Positions 33,529-42,944 of a stretch of 64,000 bases of DNA are shown here, piece by piece. The position numbers were made by a program, and so were the translations under genes. How positions within the stretch are numbered: position 1 is the first letter of the stretch; each line of letters opens with the position of its first letter. The DNA lies in assembly GCA_017301975.1 (NCBI GenBank), contig JAFLEI010000031.1, positions 24,700 through 88,699 of the forward strand, in the 5' to 3' direction. The DNA comes from Verrucomicrobiota bacterium. GTDB lineage: Bacteria; Verrucomicrobiota; Verrucomicrobiia; Verrucomicrobiales; Verrucomicrobiaceae. The notes beneath the pieces are model-generated. The model ran no database searches. It saw only the letters and a program-made list of their open reading frames with translations, and was not told where the DNA came from.

Positions 33529-35064
33529 TCACTCAAACTTGATCGAGTACAAATCTGCGTCGTTCAGTACAAAGCGGAGCTTTACGACTTTCCCGGCGAG
33601 AGGGCTCACATCGGGGCCGGATTTCCAGGTGACGGTACGGTCGAGGGAATCGCCAAAGATGGGCGGTGAGTCGGCGAGGGAGAAGCCGGGGATGGGTTGG
33701 CCAGCGGCGTCTTGAATTTCCACCTGAATGCCGCCGGCGGCGGAGGTGGCGAAGTTCAGGGTGAGCGCCTTGCCGGTGAAGGTGAGCGGCTTGGTGATGA
33801 GCTCGCCGCCGCTCATGGGAGCGCGGATGGAGACGAAGCCGTCGAGGCGCAGGGTGTAGCGGCGCAGGGCGCTGCTTTTGCCGGTCCAGTAGCTTTCGGT
33901 GGCGTAGAGGCTGAGTTCGTTGGGGGCGCCCTCGAGTGCGGACTTCGTTTCGACGGGATGCCAGGCGATGTATTGATGGCCGTAGTTCCAGGTGCCGGGG
34001 CGCTCGATGCCGGGCGGCAGGAAGGCATCGTTCCAGCGCTTGAACTTCACGCCATCGCGGCTGGCCATGAAGAGGCCTTCGGTGATGGCCATGCCGTAGC
34101 GGTCGCTCGCCTTGGAGCGCCACTCGCGGTGCTCGCGCTCGGGAAGGGCGCGGGTGCTGTCTGACCAGCCGCGCTCGTTGTAGCGGGTGGGAAAGCCGAG
34201 GATGAGATGAGGTGCGCGGTGGTAGGGCTTGACCTGATTGGTGTAGAGCTGCTCAGAAGGGGAATCGACGTAGCTGAGGTCGTGCTGGTTTTCCCAGTGG
34301 AGGAAGTCTTTGGAGGTGGCGGTGCGGATGGCACGGTCGCCCGAGGGCTTCCAGTTTTTTTCATCGGTGGTGCCGCCGGTGAAGTAGCGCCAGTAAGCGC
34401 GATACTGGCCGCTGCTGGCATCCCAGAACGCGAGGTTTTGCGAATCGAATGCGCCATCGGTGATGACGGGTGCATCGGCCATGGGCGACCAGCGCAGACC
34501 ATCGGGTGACTTCAGCGCGAGCAGGCCCTTGGGCGAATTGGAGCGAACGATGGCTTTGTATTTGGCATCTGCAGGCGCGGCGGGGTTGTCGTCTTTGAAC
34601 ACGGCGGGATGTCCGCCATCGGGGTTCACCTTTCCCATCATGCCGTGGGGGATGACGATGTTGTTGGCCTTGGAGCCTTTGAACTCATGCAGGCCCAGCT
34701 CCGGCTTGCGCCAGTGGATTCCGTCATCGCTCTCTGCGTAGCAGGTGAAGAGCGGATGCTCGCCGGTGTTGACCTTGCCGGGAGCTGTGACGGTGAGCTG
34801 CCAGCTTTTGTAGTACATGCGGTACTTGTCGCCGTCTTTGAAGACGCTGTGATAACCGCTGCCGCTGCCCTCCCAAGGCGCGTCATGCAGCAGGGCGATC
34901 TCCTGGATCTGCGGATGGTGCAGACGCTGCTCGGCCTTGCCGGTGAGCTGGCCGATGAGGAGGTCATCCACGAAGAGTTCGCGGCGGGAGCCGATGTTGA
35001 TGGCGTCAGCAGCCAATGCAGAGAAGGAGCCAAGAACCAGGGAGGAGAAGAGAATCAGCTTCAT
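33529..35064 (-). CDS. Exported GH32/GH43-like beta-propeller glycosidase
   Basis: A 511-residue protein starting at the ATG at 35064 (MKLILFSSLVLGSFSALAAD signal). The opening block (RRELFVDDLLIG, LHHPQIQEIALLHDAPWEG, GDKYRMYYKSWQ) and repeated '...DGIHWRKPELG', 'DGLRWSPM', 'TSKDFLHWEN' elements are those of the five-bladed propeller GH32/43/62/68 superfamily found in Planctomycetes and Verrucomicrobia. The C-terminal ~110 residues form a separate beta-sandwich (GGELITKPLTFTGKALTLNF). Catalytic acids are not assigned. It is convergent with the hybrid kinase gene and divergent from the ceramidase-like gene. Confidence 0.7.
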   Translation of the reverse strand: MKLILFSSLVLGSFSALAADAINIGSRRELFVDDLLIGQLTGKAEQRLHHPQIQEIALLHDAPWEGSGSGYHSVFKDGDKYRMYYKSWQLTVTAPGKVNTGEHPLFTCYAESDDGIHWRKPELGLHEFKGSKANNIVIPHGMMGKVNPDGGHPAVFKDDNPAAPADAKYKAIVRSNSPKGLLALKSPDGLRWSPMADAPVITDGAFDSQNLAFWDASSGQYRAYWRYFTGGTTDEKNWKPSGDRAIRTATSKDFLHWENQHDLSYVDSPSEQLYTNQVKPYHRAPHLILGFPTRYNERGWSDSTRALPEREHREWRSKASDRYGMAITEGLFMASRDGVKFKRWNDAFLPPGIERPGTWNYGHQYIAWHPVETKSALEGAPNELSLYATESYWTGKSSALRRYTLRLDGFVSIRAPMSGGELITKPLTFTGKALTLNFATSAAGGIQVEIQDAAGQPIPGFSLADSPPIFGDSLDRTVTWKSGPDVSPLAGKVVKLRFVLNDADLYSIKFE

Positions 35065-35244
35065 GTCAGAACTACGCAGCCAGACAGTCAAATAATCTCT
35101 GGTATGATAAACAGACCAGAGCAGCAGCCAGACAGATTCATGAGAGAACGAAGCAGCCGATGGTAAAATAATGGCGGGTCAAAGGATGTTTTGAAGGATT
35201 CGGGCCTTTTCATCATTTTACCCCTCATCATTCTACCGAGTCCC

Positions 35245-36672
35245 ATGCGCCAGCCCTCCCGCACTGAAGATCCCGCGCCACAAAGCCGCTGCCGTTTTGC
35301 GCTGGCGTGGTGTGACATCACACCGCCGGCGGACATCTACCACCGCATGTGGGGTGCGGCGAAGCACGAGCGCGCCACCGGGGTGCATCGGCCGCTGCGA
35401 GCCACGGTGGCGGTGTTTGCGGACATGCCGGGAAAGCAGCGGCAGATCCTGCTGGCGCTGGATCATTGCGTGATGGGAGCTGCGGAGCATGCGCAGCTCG
35501 TCGCACAGGCTGCCGTGATCGGCGGCGTGGGGCAGGAGGAAATTCTCGTGGTGTTCTCCCACACCCATGGTGCGGGACTGATGGGGCTGGACCGCGCCAC
35601 GCTGCCGGGTGGCGATTTGATTCCGCCCTACCTGCATGTGCTGGGCGAGCGGGCGGGACGACTGGTGAAGCAGTGCATGGCGTCATTGCAGCCTGCAGGG
35701 ATTGTTTATGGCCGTGGCCGCTGCAGCCTCGCCACGCAGCGCGATTTCTGGGACGGGCAGCAGTTCATCTGCGGTCACAATCCCGGCGTGCCTGCGGATG
35801 ACAGCGTGATCGTGGCGCGTGTGACGGGGGATGACGGGCGGATGCTGGCCAGCATCGTGAACTACGCCTGCCACCCCACCACGCTCGCGTGGGAGAACAC
35901 GCTCATCAGCCCCGACTACATCGGCGCGATGCGCGAGCTCGTGGAGCGCGACAGCGGCGCGCCCTGCCTTTTCCTGCAAGGTGCCAGCGGCGAGCTCGGC
36001 CCGCGCGAGGGCTTTGTCGGCGACACCGCCGTCGCGGACCGCAATGGGCGGGAGCTGGGTTATGCGGCGCTCTCGATGCTTACGGCATTGCCGGAAGCGG
36101 GAACAACTTTTGTTTATCAAGGTCCCGTCGTCTCCGGTGCGACGCTCGGTGCGTGGAAGCATGAGAAGATTGATCTGGACACCAAGGCCGGGTGGAAGCT
36201 GCAACGCTGGAATGAGCCGCTGCACTACCGCCCCGGCCAGCCCACCGTGGCGCAGGTGCAGGCGGAGCTGGATCAATTTCAGGCCGATGAGGCCGCCGCG
36301 CGTGCCGCTGGCAATGAAGCCCGCGCGGCCGAGTGCCGTGCGATGAGCGAGCGCAGGACGCGCCTGCTGCATCGGCTCAAACAGCTCCCCGAGGGCGACC
36401 GCTACCCGCTGCAAGTCGTCCTCTGGCACATGGGCGATGCGGTGTGGGTGGGGGTGCAGGGAGAAAGCTACAGCGTGCTGCAAACCGAACTGCGCCGGCG
36501 CTTTCCGGATAAGGTCGTCATCGTGGCGACCATTGCCGCCGACTGGGGCACCTCCTACCTGCCGCCGCGTGAGCTTTACGACACGGGCATCTATCAGGAG
36601 AGCATCGCCGTCGTTGCGGCGGGCAGTCTGGAGCAGTTGATTGAATCCATTTCCAAACACATCAATTCATGA
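35245..36672 (+). CDS. Neutral/alkaline ceramidase-like hydrolase
   Basis: A 475-residue protein from the ATG at 35245. It shares with the neutral ceramidase N-terminal domain the metal-site motifs FSHTHGAG and NYACHPTTLAWENTLISPDY, plus CLFLQGASGELGPR. It has no signal peptide, unlike the extracellular ceramidases, so it may be a cytoplasmic homologue acting on another amide or on sugar conjugates. It overlaps the enolase-superfamily gene by 4 bp (ATGA), and an MFS transporter follows, forming a three-gene operon for uptake and breakdown of one compound. In such contexts these proteins are often just annotated 'neutral/alkaline non-lysosomal ceramidase'. Confidence 0.72.
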   Translation: MRQPSRTEDPAPQSRCRFALAWCDITPPADIYHRMWGAAKHERATGVHRPLRATVAVFADMPGKQRQILLALDHCVMGAAEHAQLVAQAAVIGGVGQEEILVVFSHTHGAGLMGLDRATLPGGDLIPPYLHVLGERAGRLVKQCMASLQPAGIVYGRGRCSLATQRDFWDGQQFICGHNPGVPADDSVIVARVTGDDGRMLASIVNYACHPTTLAWENTLISPDYIGAMRELVERDSGAPCLFLQGASGELGPREGFVGDTAVADRNGRELGYAALSMLTALPEAGTTFVYQGPVVSGATLGAWKHEKIDLDTKAGWKLQRWNEPLHYRPGQPTVAQVQAELDQFQADEAAARAAGNEARAAECRAMSERRTRLLHRLKQLPEGDRYPLQVVLWHMGDAVWVGVQGESYSVLQTELRRRFPDKVVIVATIAADWGTSYLPPRELYDTGIYQESIAVVAAGSLEQLIESISKHINS

Positions 36673-37847
36673 AAATCACCGCCATTGAAACACTCGTCTG
36701 CCACGCGCGGATGCGAAACTGGATCTTCGTCAAAGTCGTCACGGACCAGCCCGGTCTTATCGGCTGGGGCGAGGCAACGCTGGAGTGGCACACGCGCAGC
36801 ATTGTCGGCGCAATCGAAGACATGTCGCATCTTCTCATTGGCGAAGATCCCACTCGGGTGGAGTATCTGTGGCAGGTGATGTACCGGCAGCACTTCTGGC
36901 ATGGGCACGGCATCGTGCGCGCCACGGCGATCGCCGGCATCGACCTCGCGCTGTGGGACATCGTCGGCAAGGTGGCGAACATGCCGCTCTCCAAGGTCTT
37001 TGGTGGGCCGGTGCGTGATTTCGTGCGGACCTACTGCCATCTCGGCGGCGGAAAGATGGAGGACTTTTATCAAACGCCTGCCGACAACGCGAAACGCTTT
37101 GCCGAACTGGCGCAGGCCGCCGTGGCGGATGGCTACACCGCCTTCAAAAGCATGGCGGTGCCCAGCACGATGCCCATTGAAGGGCAGAAGCCCGTGCGCG
37201 CCGCTGCCGCTGCCGTGGCTGCGATGCGGGATGCTGTGGGGCCGGACATCGACATCATGGTAGACTGCCATGCGCGGCCCTCGCCTGCGATGGGGCTCAA
37301 GTTTGGCAAGGCGCTCGATGATTTCGGTCTCTACTTCTTCGAAGAACCCTGCTGGCCCGAGTGCGTGGACGGACTCGCCCGCATCAATGCCGCGCTCACC
37401 ACACCCGTGGCCAGCGGCGAGCGCGTGACGAACTTGGAGGCCTTCAAGGACATGTTTGAAAAACGCGCGGTGGAGATCTGCCAGCTCGACATCACCCACT
37501 GCGGCGGCTTGAGCGCCGCCAAACGCATCGCCGCGCTGGCGGAGGCGCACCGCATTTCGCTGGCACCGCACAATCCGCAGGGGCCGGTGAGCACCGCAGC
37601 GTCGCTGGAGTTTGGTTTTTCACAGCCGAGCTACATCATCTGCGAAACTGTACACAACGATGTGCCGTGGCGGCAGGATGTGGTGGAGGAGGGATTCACC
37701 ATCGAAAAACAAGGCCGCATCGTCCGGCCGAATACGAAGCCCGGACTCGGCATCACGATCAATGAAGCGGAGGTGAAGAAACATCCGTTTCAGCAGGAGA
37801 TTGTACTGCGTGAGTTTGGTCCGGATGGGGGAGTGACGGATTGGTGA
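36669..37847 (+). CDS. Enolase-superfamily sugar-acid dehydratase (galactonate dehydratase-like)
   Basis: A 392-residue mandelate racemase/muconate lactonizing family protein. The N-terminal capping domain (MKITAIETLVCHARMRN, GLIGWGEATLE) precedes a TIM barrel with ligands in IDIMVDCHARPSP (Asp), YFFEEP (Glu) and VASGERVTN (Glu), followed by LDITHCGGLSAAKRIA and APHNPQGPVSTAAS with the catalytic His. This pattern fits D-galactonate/gluconate-type dehydratases (DgoD-like), which turn aldonic acids into 2-keto-3-deoxy acids; the actual substrate is not determined. It is coupled to the ceramidase-like gene and followed by an MFS transporter 10 bp later. Confidence 0.82.
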   Translation: MKITAIETLVCHARMRNWIFVKVVTDQPGLIGWGEATLEWHTRSIVGAIEDMSHLLIGEDPTRVEYLWQVMYRQHFWHGHGIVRATAIAGIDLALWDIVGKVANMPLSKVFGGPVRDFVRTYCHLGGGKMEDFYQTPADNAKRFAELAQAAVADGYTAFKSMAVPSTMPIEGQKPVRAAAAAVAAMRDAVGPDIDIMVDCHARPSPAMGLKFGKALDDFGLYFFEEPCWPECVDGLARINAALTTPVASGERVTNLEAFKDMFEKRAVEICQLDITHCGGLSAAKRIAALAEAHRISLAPHNPQGPVSTAASLEFGFSQPSYIICETVHNDVPWRQDVVEEGFTIEKQGRIVRPNTKPGLGITINEAEVKKHPFQQEIVLREFGPDGGVTDW

Positions 37848-37857
37848 TCTTCTTTTC

Positions 37858-39102
37858 ATGAAACCCACCCGCACCCGCTTCATCGTCCTCGCAGGCATCT
37901 GTGCGGGGGCGGCGCTGGCGTATTTTACGCGGAATGGGGTGGGGCCGGCGGAGAGCACGATCCGTGCGGAGCTGGGCATCACCAAGGAGCAGTCGGGCAT
38001 GCTCATGAGCTCGTTCTTCTGGCCGTATGCGCTGTGTCAGATCCCTGCGGCGATGCTGGCGCAGAGGATGGGGTCGCGCTGGGCCTTGTCGCTGTATGGA
38101 GTGCTGTGGTCGCTGGCCACAGCGTGTCTGGCCTGGGGAAATCTGGCGGTGATGACGGGCGCACGCGCCTTCATGGGGATGGCGCAGGCGGGACTGGTGC
38201 CGGTGGGCACCACGGTGATGTCGCGCTGGTTTCCACGCACGGCGCAGGCCTCGGCCTCCGGGGCGTTCAGCGGCTTCATGTCCGTGGGCAGCATCATCGC
38301 CGCGCCACTGACGGCGTGGCTGGTCGTGAGCATCGGCTGGCGCTGGATGTTTGTATGGTATGCCGTGCCCGGGGTGCTATGGGCGGCGTGGTTTGCGGTT
38401 TGGTACCGGAACCGGCCGGCAGAGCATCCGGCGGTGAATGCTGCGGAGCGTGCGCAGATTGAGCAGGACGCTCCGCATGAACCCGCAGAAACTCCGCGCG
38501 TGCCGTGGGGGCTGCTGCTGCGGAGTCCGGCGCTGTGGTGCCTGTGCCTCCAGCAGTTCTGCCGAGCGGCAGGCTACATCTTTTTTGCCAGTTGGTTTGC
38601 CACCTATCTGCAGGAGGCACGCGGTGTGACCATCCTCGGTTCCGGCTGGCTCACCACGCTGCCGCTGCTGGCCGATGTGACGGGCTGCATGGCCGGCGGC
38701 GTGCTGTCTGATGTGCTGCTGCGCCGGACGGGCAGCCAGCGTCTTGCACGGCAGGGCCTGACCGCCACCGCGCTGCTGCTGTGTGCCGGTTTGATTTTCT
38801 GCGCCTGGTTTGTCGAGAATCCGGTGATTGCCGTGCTGGTGATCAGCGCGGGCATGTTCTGCGCCGCCACGGGGAATCCCTGCCTTGGCGCCACTGTGAT
38901 GAACATTGGCGGACCCCACGTGGCCACGGTCAGTGCGACGACCAACATGTGCGGCAATCTGGGTGCGGCTGCGTTTCCGATTCTGGTGCCCTGGCTGCTG
39001 GCGAACGCGGGCGGCTGGGATGCGGTGCTGGCCGGCTTTGGCGCGCTCTACATCGTTGCGGCCGTGTTTTGGCTGATGCTGCGGAATGAGCGCGTTTGTT
39101 AG
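37858..39102 (+). CDS. MFS transporter, ACS (anion:cation symporter)-like
   Basis: A 414-residue permease with 12 predicted membrane segments and the motifs of the sugar-acid/hexuronate type MFS: YFTRNGVGPAESTIRAELGITKEQSG, FFWPYALCQIPAAMLAQRMGSRW, and a cytoplasmic loop between TM6 and TM7. The neighbouring aldonic-acid dehydratase suggests a sugar acid as substrate. Its stop overlaps the stop of the convergent quinoprotein-like gene by 3 bp, so no intergenic space is left for a separate terminator. Confidence 0.85.
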   Translation: MKPTRTRFIVLAGICAGAALAYFTRNGVGPAESTIRAELGITKEQSGMLMSSFFWPYALCQIPAAMLAQRMGSRWALSLYGVLWSLATACLAWGNLAVMTGARAFMGMAQAGLVPVGTTVMSRWFPRTAQASASGAFSGFMSVGSIIAAPLTAWLVVSIGWRWMFVWYAVPGVLWAAWFAVWYRNRPAEHPAVNAAERAQIEQDAPHEPAETPRVPWGLLLRSPALWCLCLQQFCRAAGYIFFASWFATYLQEARGVTILGSGWLTTLPLLADVTGCMAGGVLSDVLLRRTGSQRLARQGLTATALLLCAGLIFCAWFVENPVIAVLVISAGMFCAATGNPCLGATVMNIGGPHVATVSATTNMCGNLGAAAFPILVPWLLANAGGWDAVLAGFGALYIVAAVFWLMLRNERVC

Positions 39103-40508
39103 TGACCAAACGCGAACAGGTGCTTGTTCGTGCGCACATAGACCACGCCATCCACAATCGCAGGCGAGGCAAAGACGGGTTCTTTGAGATCGTTCTTCGC
39201 CAGCACCTTCAGGGTGTCGCTGGTTGCATCGAGAACTGAGATGACACCGCGCTGGGAGGTGACGTACACGCGGCCATCGGCGGTGACAGCGGAGGCGTAG
39301 TACTCACCGGAGGCATCGAGGCGCTCCGCCTGGAAAACGGGGCTACCGCTTTGGGCATCGTAGGCAGAAGCAAGGCCGCCGCCTTTGACAGTGAAGACTC
39401 GGCCATTGGCGATCACGGGAGAGAACACATAGGGCAGGTGCTTGGTCTGCCGCCAGAGGACATGCGTGTCAGTGATGTCGCCGCTGCCGCCGGGCTTGAT
39501 GGCAAAGAGCTGGTTTTGCGCCTTGGAAAACATCGCGCGCATGGCGTCATACTCCGCCTGCGTGACTTTGCCGTCCTTGTCGGCGTCGATGATGGTGAAG
39601 CGATCACGCAGTGGTCCGGCGGGAAATTCGGCTTCGCTGAGCACGCCGTTTTTGTCGGCATCATTCGCGGCCATGAAGGAATCGAAGGCCTCCATCTCCA
39701 CGCGGTCGTCTTCATCGCCCCCGACGTTCCAGCCGCAGAGCAGCAGCACATCGCCCAGCGCGGTGGGGCTGGTGTTGGACACGCGCGCCATGCCGCTCAC
39801 GGACCAGCGCTGTTTGCCGTCCTTGGGATTGTAGCTTCGAGTCATGATTGATCCGCTGACGATCAGTTCCTCGATGCCGTCATGCCGCCAGATGAAGGGC
39901 GTGGAAAAGCTGCGGCGGAATTCGCTGCGATCCACGCGCCAGATTTCAGCGCCTGTCTTCACATCCAAGGCGATCATGTAGCTGCCCACATCCTGATCTG
40001 CGACGACGATGACCTTGCCGTCCGCGATGATCGGCGAGGCGCTGGTGCCAAACTCCACGACGGGAGGCGGCAGCGGCTTCTGCCAGAGCGGTCTGCCGTT
40101 CCAGTCATACGCCAGCACGCCGTAGGAGCCGAAGTAGGCAATCAAGCGTGTGCCATCCGTGCAGCAGGTGGGTGTGGCGGGGCTGCCGATACGATGCGCG
40201 CCTTCCACCTTCTCCGCCGGAGCCGCCGCACGCCAAAGCTCGTGCCCGTCTGTGCGGCTGAGGCAAAGAGTGACGAGCTTGCCGCCGTCGAGACCCGTGA
40301 GCGCGATCTTGTCCTGCCAGATGCAAGGAGACGAATGGCCGAACGGAACCTCGGCCTGCCACTTGAGGTTCTTCTCTGCGCTGAACTCCACCGGCGGACT
40401 GCCGGTGCCGATGCCCAACCCGCCATCGCCGCGAAATTGGGGCCAGTTCGATTGAGCAAGACAGGTGGAGGTGAGCAGAGCAGAAAGCAGGAGGTGGCGG
40501 AGCAGCAT
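39099..40508 (-). CDS. Exported PQQ-type beta-propeller protein with two EF-hands
   Basis: A 469-residue protein from the ATG at 40508 (MLLRHLLLSALLTSTCLAQS signal; NWPQFRGDGGLGIG follows at once). The 'QFRGDG' opening and repeated blades such as WQAEVPFGHSSPCIWQDKIALTG and KTGAEIWRVDRSE are those of PQQ/quinoprotein-like YVTN-type propellers (WD40-like, PF13360 type) typical of Verrucomicrobia and Planctomycetes. Inserted in the middle are two EF-hand loops (DADKNGVLSEAE and DADKDGKVTQAE), which bind Ca2+ in other proteins. It is the last gene of the seven-gene minus-strand operon. Enzymatic activity is not certain. Confidence 0.75.
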   Translation of the reverse strand: MLLRHLLLSALLTSTCLAQSNWPQFRGDGGLGIGTGSPPVEFSAEKNLKWQAEVPFGHSSPCIWQDKIALTGLDGGKLVTLCLSRTDGHELWRAAAPAEKVEGAHRIGSPATPTCCTDGTRLIAYFGSYGVLAYDWNGRPLWQKPLPPPVVEFGTSASPIIADGKVIVVADQDVGSYMIALDVKTGAEIWRVDRSEFRRSFSTPFIWRHDGIEELIVSGSIMTRSYNPKDGKQRWSVSGMARVSNTSPTALGDVLLLCGWNVGGDEDDRVEMEAFDSFMAANDADKNGVLSEAEFPAGPLRDRFTIIDADKDGKVTQAEYDAMRAMFSKAQNQLFAIKPGGSGDITDTHVLWRQTKHLPYVFSPVIANGRVFTVKGGGLASAYDAQSGSPVFQAERLDASGEYYASAVTADGRVYVTSQRGVISVLDATSDTLKVLAKNDLKEPVFASPAIVDGVVYVRTNKHLFAFGH

Positions 40509-40566
40509 GGGGATAGAAGCGGTGAGCAGGCGCGAGTCTTTCGAGCTTCTGCCGATGATGCACACT

Positions 40567-41661
40567 TCACTGCGCCTTGATCCACGGCACCAGTTTATCC
40601 GCCCACTTCGCTGCATGTTCACGAAGACCCTGACCGCTGAAATGCACGCCCTGACCCTTTCGTTCGCGGAGATCGCCATTGAGCGCATCGCTGTCCGGAC
40701 CTTCGAAGGCGACACCGCCTTTCCAAAGCGATGCCTGCGCTGCACGGATGTCAGGGGACGCTTCGTCTCCCGGCACATGATAGCTGACCTGCGCGACGAA
40801 CCACGGTGCCTCCCAGCCGATCTCCTGGCGTGTGGTGCGAATGATTTTCTCCAGATACTCGCGATACAGTTTTCCCGGCAGCGTGCGTGTCGGGTCCTTC
40901 TGATTCGCATCACTCTCGCCCTGATGCCAGAGCACGGCGCGAAAGCCATTGGGGCCGGCCGACTTCATTCGCTGCACCAGCACCTCGTAGGCCTGCCCCT
41001 TGCTCTCCCATTCACCATTGGCAAGCTTTTGCACACGCGACTCAATCGTTGGCGGGTTGGGAAACGTCGCGCCTTTGGGCAGCCACTCGCGCACACTGGT
41101 CGCTCCGATGCCGCAGGGGATGAAGCCCACGGGAACGTTCAACGGCTTCACAAGCGCATCGCCCAGTGGCGGCATGAAGCTGCCACCGCGTCCGCTGGCA
41201 CCGGACTGCGGATCATTCGCGAGCTGCCAGTGCTGACCATCGAAGGAAGAGACGCGGCCTGTTTGCGTGGTTTGTTTTTCCTCGCCGTGATTCGCCGAGT
41301 TCGATTGCCCTGCGACGATGAAGATCTCGCCGATGCCGACATGTTCGACGGCCGTTTCTTCGACCACCTTGCCATCCCGCTTCGCTCGAAGTTCAAGCCG
41401 GTGCCAGCCACCAGCCGGGGCTGCCAGCGTGGCGCGGAAGCGGCCACCTTCGAACTTCACATCCAGCCGCTGCCAGTCACCACCGGTGCCGATGCGTGCC
41501 TCAAGATCCGCCGCCGCTGCCGTGCCTGCAATGACGATGCTGCCGGAGCCTGATTTGCCGCGTTGAAAGACTTGATAGTCTAGCGGCGCAGTGAGTTTGA
41601 TCTGCGCGTGCAGTGGGCAAAGCACGGCGAAGAAGGCGGACAGGAGCAGAGGAAATTTCAT
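40567..41661 (-). CDS. Sialate O-acetylesterase-like SGNH hydrolase
   Basis: A 364-residue exported protein (MKFPLLLSAFFAVLCPLHAQ). After an N-terminal beta domain it has the SASA/carbohydrate esterase motifs IFIVAGQSNS (nucleophile Ser), WHQGESDA, and GVHFSGQG (with the Asp/His of the triad near 'VHF'). The family removes O-acetyl groups from sialic acids or other sugars. It sits directly after a sialidase-like gene in the same operon, and de-O-acetylation normally assists sialidases. The gap to the quinoprotein-like gene is 58 bp. Confidence 0.82.
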   Translation of the reverse strand: MKFPLLLSAFFAVLCPLHAQIKLTAPLDYQVFQRGKSGSGSIVIAGTAAAADLEARIGTGGDWQRLDVKFEGGRFRATLAAPAGGWHRLELRAKRDGKVVEETAVEHVGIGEIFIVAGQSNSANHGEEKQTTQTGRVSSFDGQHWQLANDPQSGASGRGGSFMPPLGDALVKPLNVPVGFIPCGIGATSVREWLPKGATFPNPPTIESRVQKLANGEWESKGQAYEVLVQRMKSAGPNGFRAVLWHQGESDANQKDPTRTLPGKLYREYLEKIIRTTRQEIGWEAPWFVAQVSYHVPGDEASPDIRAAQASLWKGGVAFEGPDSDALNGDLRERKGQGVHFSGQGLREHAAKWADKLVPWIKAQ

Positions 41662-41698
41662 GGCAGGATCAGGCTGAGCGCGAAGATCGTGTCAATCC

Positions 41699-42868
41699 TC
41701 ACTCAATCCGCCACGTGGCCTGACGTAGCACCGCCAGCTTCGGCTCCTTCATCGTCTCATACCAAACCGTGAGCAGTGTGCCATCAGCGAGCACGATGGT
41801 GCTGGGGTAGCCGAGATCGCCGCCGATGCCGTCGCCGGAGAGGATCATGGGCTCGCTCCAAGTCTGGCCGTTGTCACTGCTGATGCGGGCCTGATTGCCG
41901 TAGGGCTTGCGGCGGTGACCATAGGTCATGAGCAGGCGGCCATCGCGCAGGCGCAGCAGATGGGAGGGCAGGCCCCAGACGCCGATGCTGTGCGGCTCGC
42001 TCCAGGTCTTGCCGCCGTCCTTGGATTCTGTCTGCAGGGTCTCGCCTTTGTTGGCGTCGTTGTGATTGCGGATCTGGGCGATGAGCGTTCCATCGGAGGC
42101 CTCCACGGCATGGAGTTCGTGATATGACCTGACAGCGTTGTCGCCTTTGCGCGTGGGGATTTCTGCGAGCCACTGCCAGGTCTGGCCGTCGTCCTTCGAC
42201 TCCGCCACACCGACTTTTTTATCGTCGGTCCAGAGCTGCTTGCCCGCATAGAGCAGGCGTCCGTCCTTGAGCTGGATGGGGCCATGCGGACTGTTCACGA
42301 TGGTGGGGATGCGGGTGGACCAGGACTTGCCGCCATCGGTGGAGCGGATCACCCATTCACCGAGTTCCGCTTTGCGCTCTTCATCATTGAGTCGCTCGTG
42401 TGCGGCCTTCCATTTCACAAACTGCTCCTGCGGCATTGTTTTGGAGGTCCAGCCCTTGTCCGTGTGCTCGGCAAAGGTGCTGGCCTTCTTGAAATGCGCT
42501 TCGTAGGCCAGTGAGGTGAAGGTGCTGACGATGAGAGAGCCTTTTGTGGTTTCGAGCACGCCGGAGTCGCGGTCATCGGTTGCGGTGTCCAGCAGCACAC
42601 GTGGCCAGGTCCAGGTGGCGCCGTTGTCGCGCGAGGTCATCGCATGCACCTGCCCGAAGGGACACACGTGTGACTCACGGCCACCGGACCACGAGACCCA
42701 CAGCTCGCCATTCTGCCTGCGCACCACGGTCGGCCAGCCGTGATAAAACTCCGGCTGCTGGGAGATCACTTTGGTCTCGAGAATCTTCGCCGCAGGTGCG
42801 GCTGCGGCGCGCGCGATGAAGGGAACAGCGAGGGCGGTGGTGGCGAGGAAGTGGCGGCGGCTGGTCAT
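41699..42868 (-). CDS. Tat-exported sialidase-like BNR protein
   Basis: A 389-residue protein from the ATG at 42868; upstream codons in frame are not coding-like. The Tat signal is SRRHFLATTALAVPFIARAAAA. The propeller carries five Asp-boxes (SRDNGATW, STDGGKSW, SKDDGQTW, SKDGGKTW, SSDNGQTW). It belongs to the sialidase/exo-alpha-sialidase superfamily. I cannot assign the Arg triad, so activity on sialic acid is inferred from family and the SASA esterase next door. Middle gene of the minus-strand operon. Confidence 0.78.
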   Translation of the reverse strand: MTSRRHFLATTALAVPFIARAAAAPAAKILETKVISQQPEFYHGWPTVVRRQNGELWVSWSGGRESHVCPFGQVHAMTSRDNGATWTWPRVLLDTATDDRDSGVLETTKGSLIVSTFTSLAYEAHFKKASTFAEHTDKGWTSKTMPQEQFVKWKAAHERLNDEERKAELGEWVIRSTDGGKSWSTRIPTIVNSPHGPIQLKDGRLLYAGKQLWTDDKKVGVAESKDDGQTWQWLAEIPTRKGDNAVRSYHELHAVEASDGTLIAQIRNHNDANKGETLQTESKDGGKTWSEPHSIGVWGLPSHLLRLRDGRLLMTYGHRRKPYGNQARISSDNGQTWSEPMILSGDGIGGDLGYPSTIVLADGTLLTVWYETMKEPKLAVLRQATWRIE

Positions 42869-42944
42869 GGTGCGGGAGAGTACGCACGGTCTATCGCGGC
42901 TTTCGCAGCAAAGCGGTGGTCCGAACACTGAACCAGACGACGCG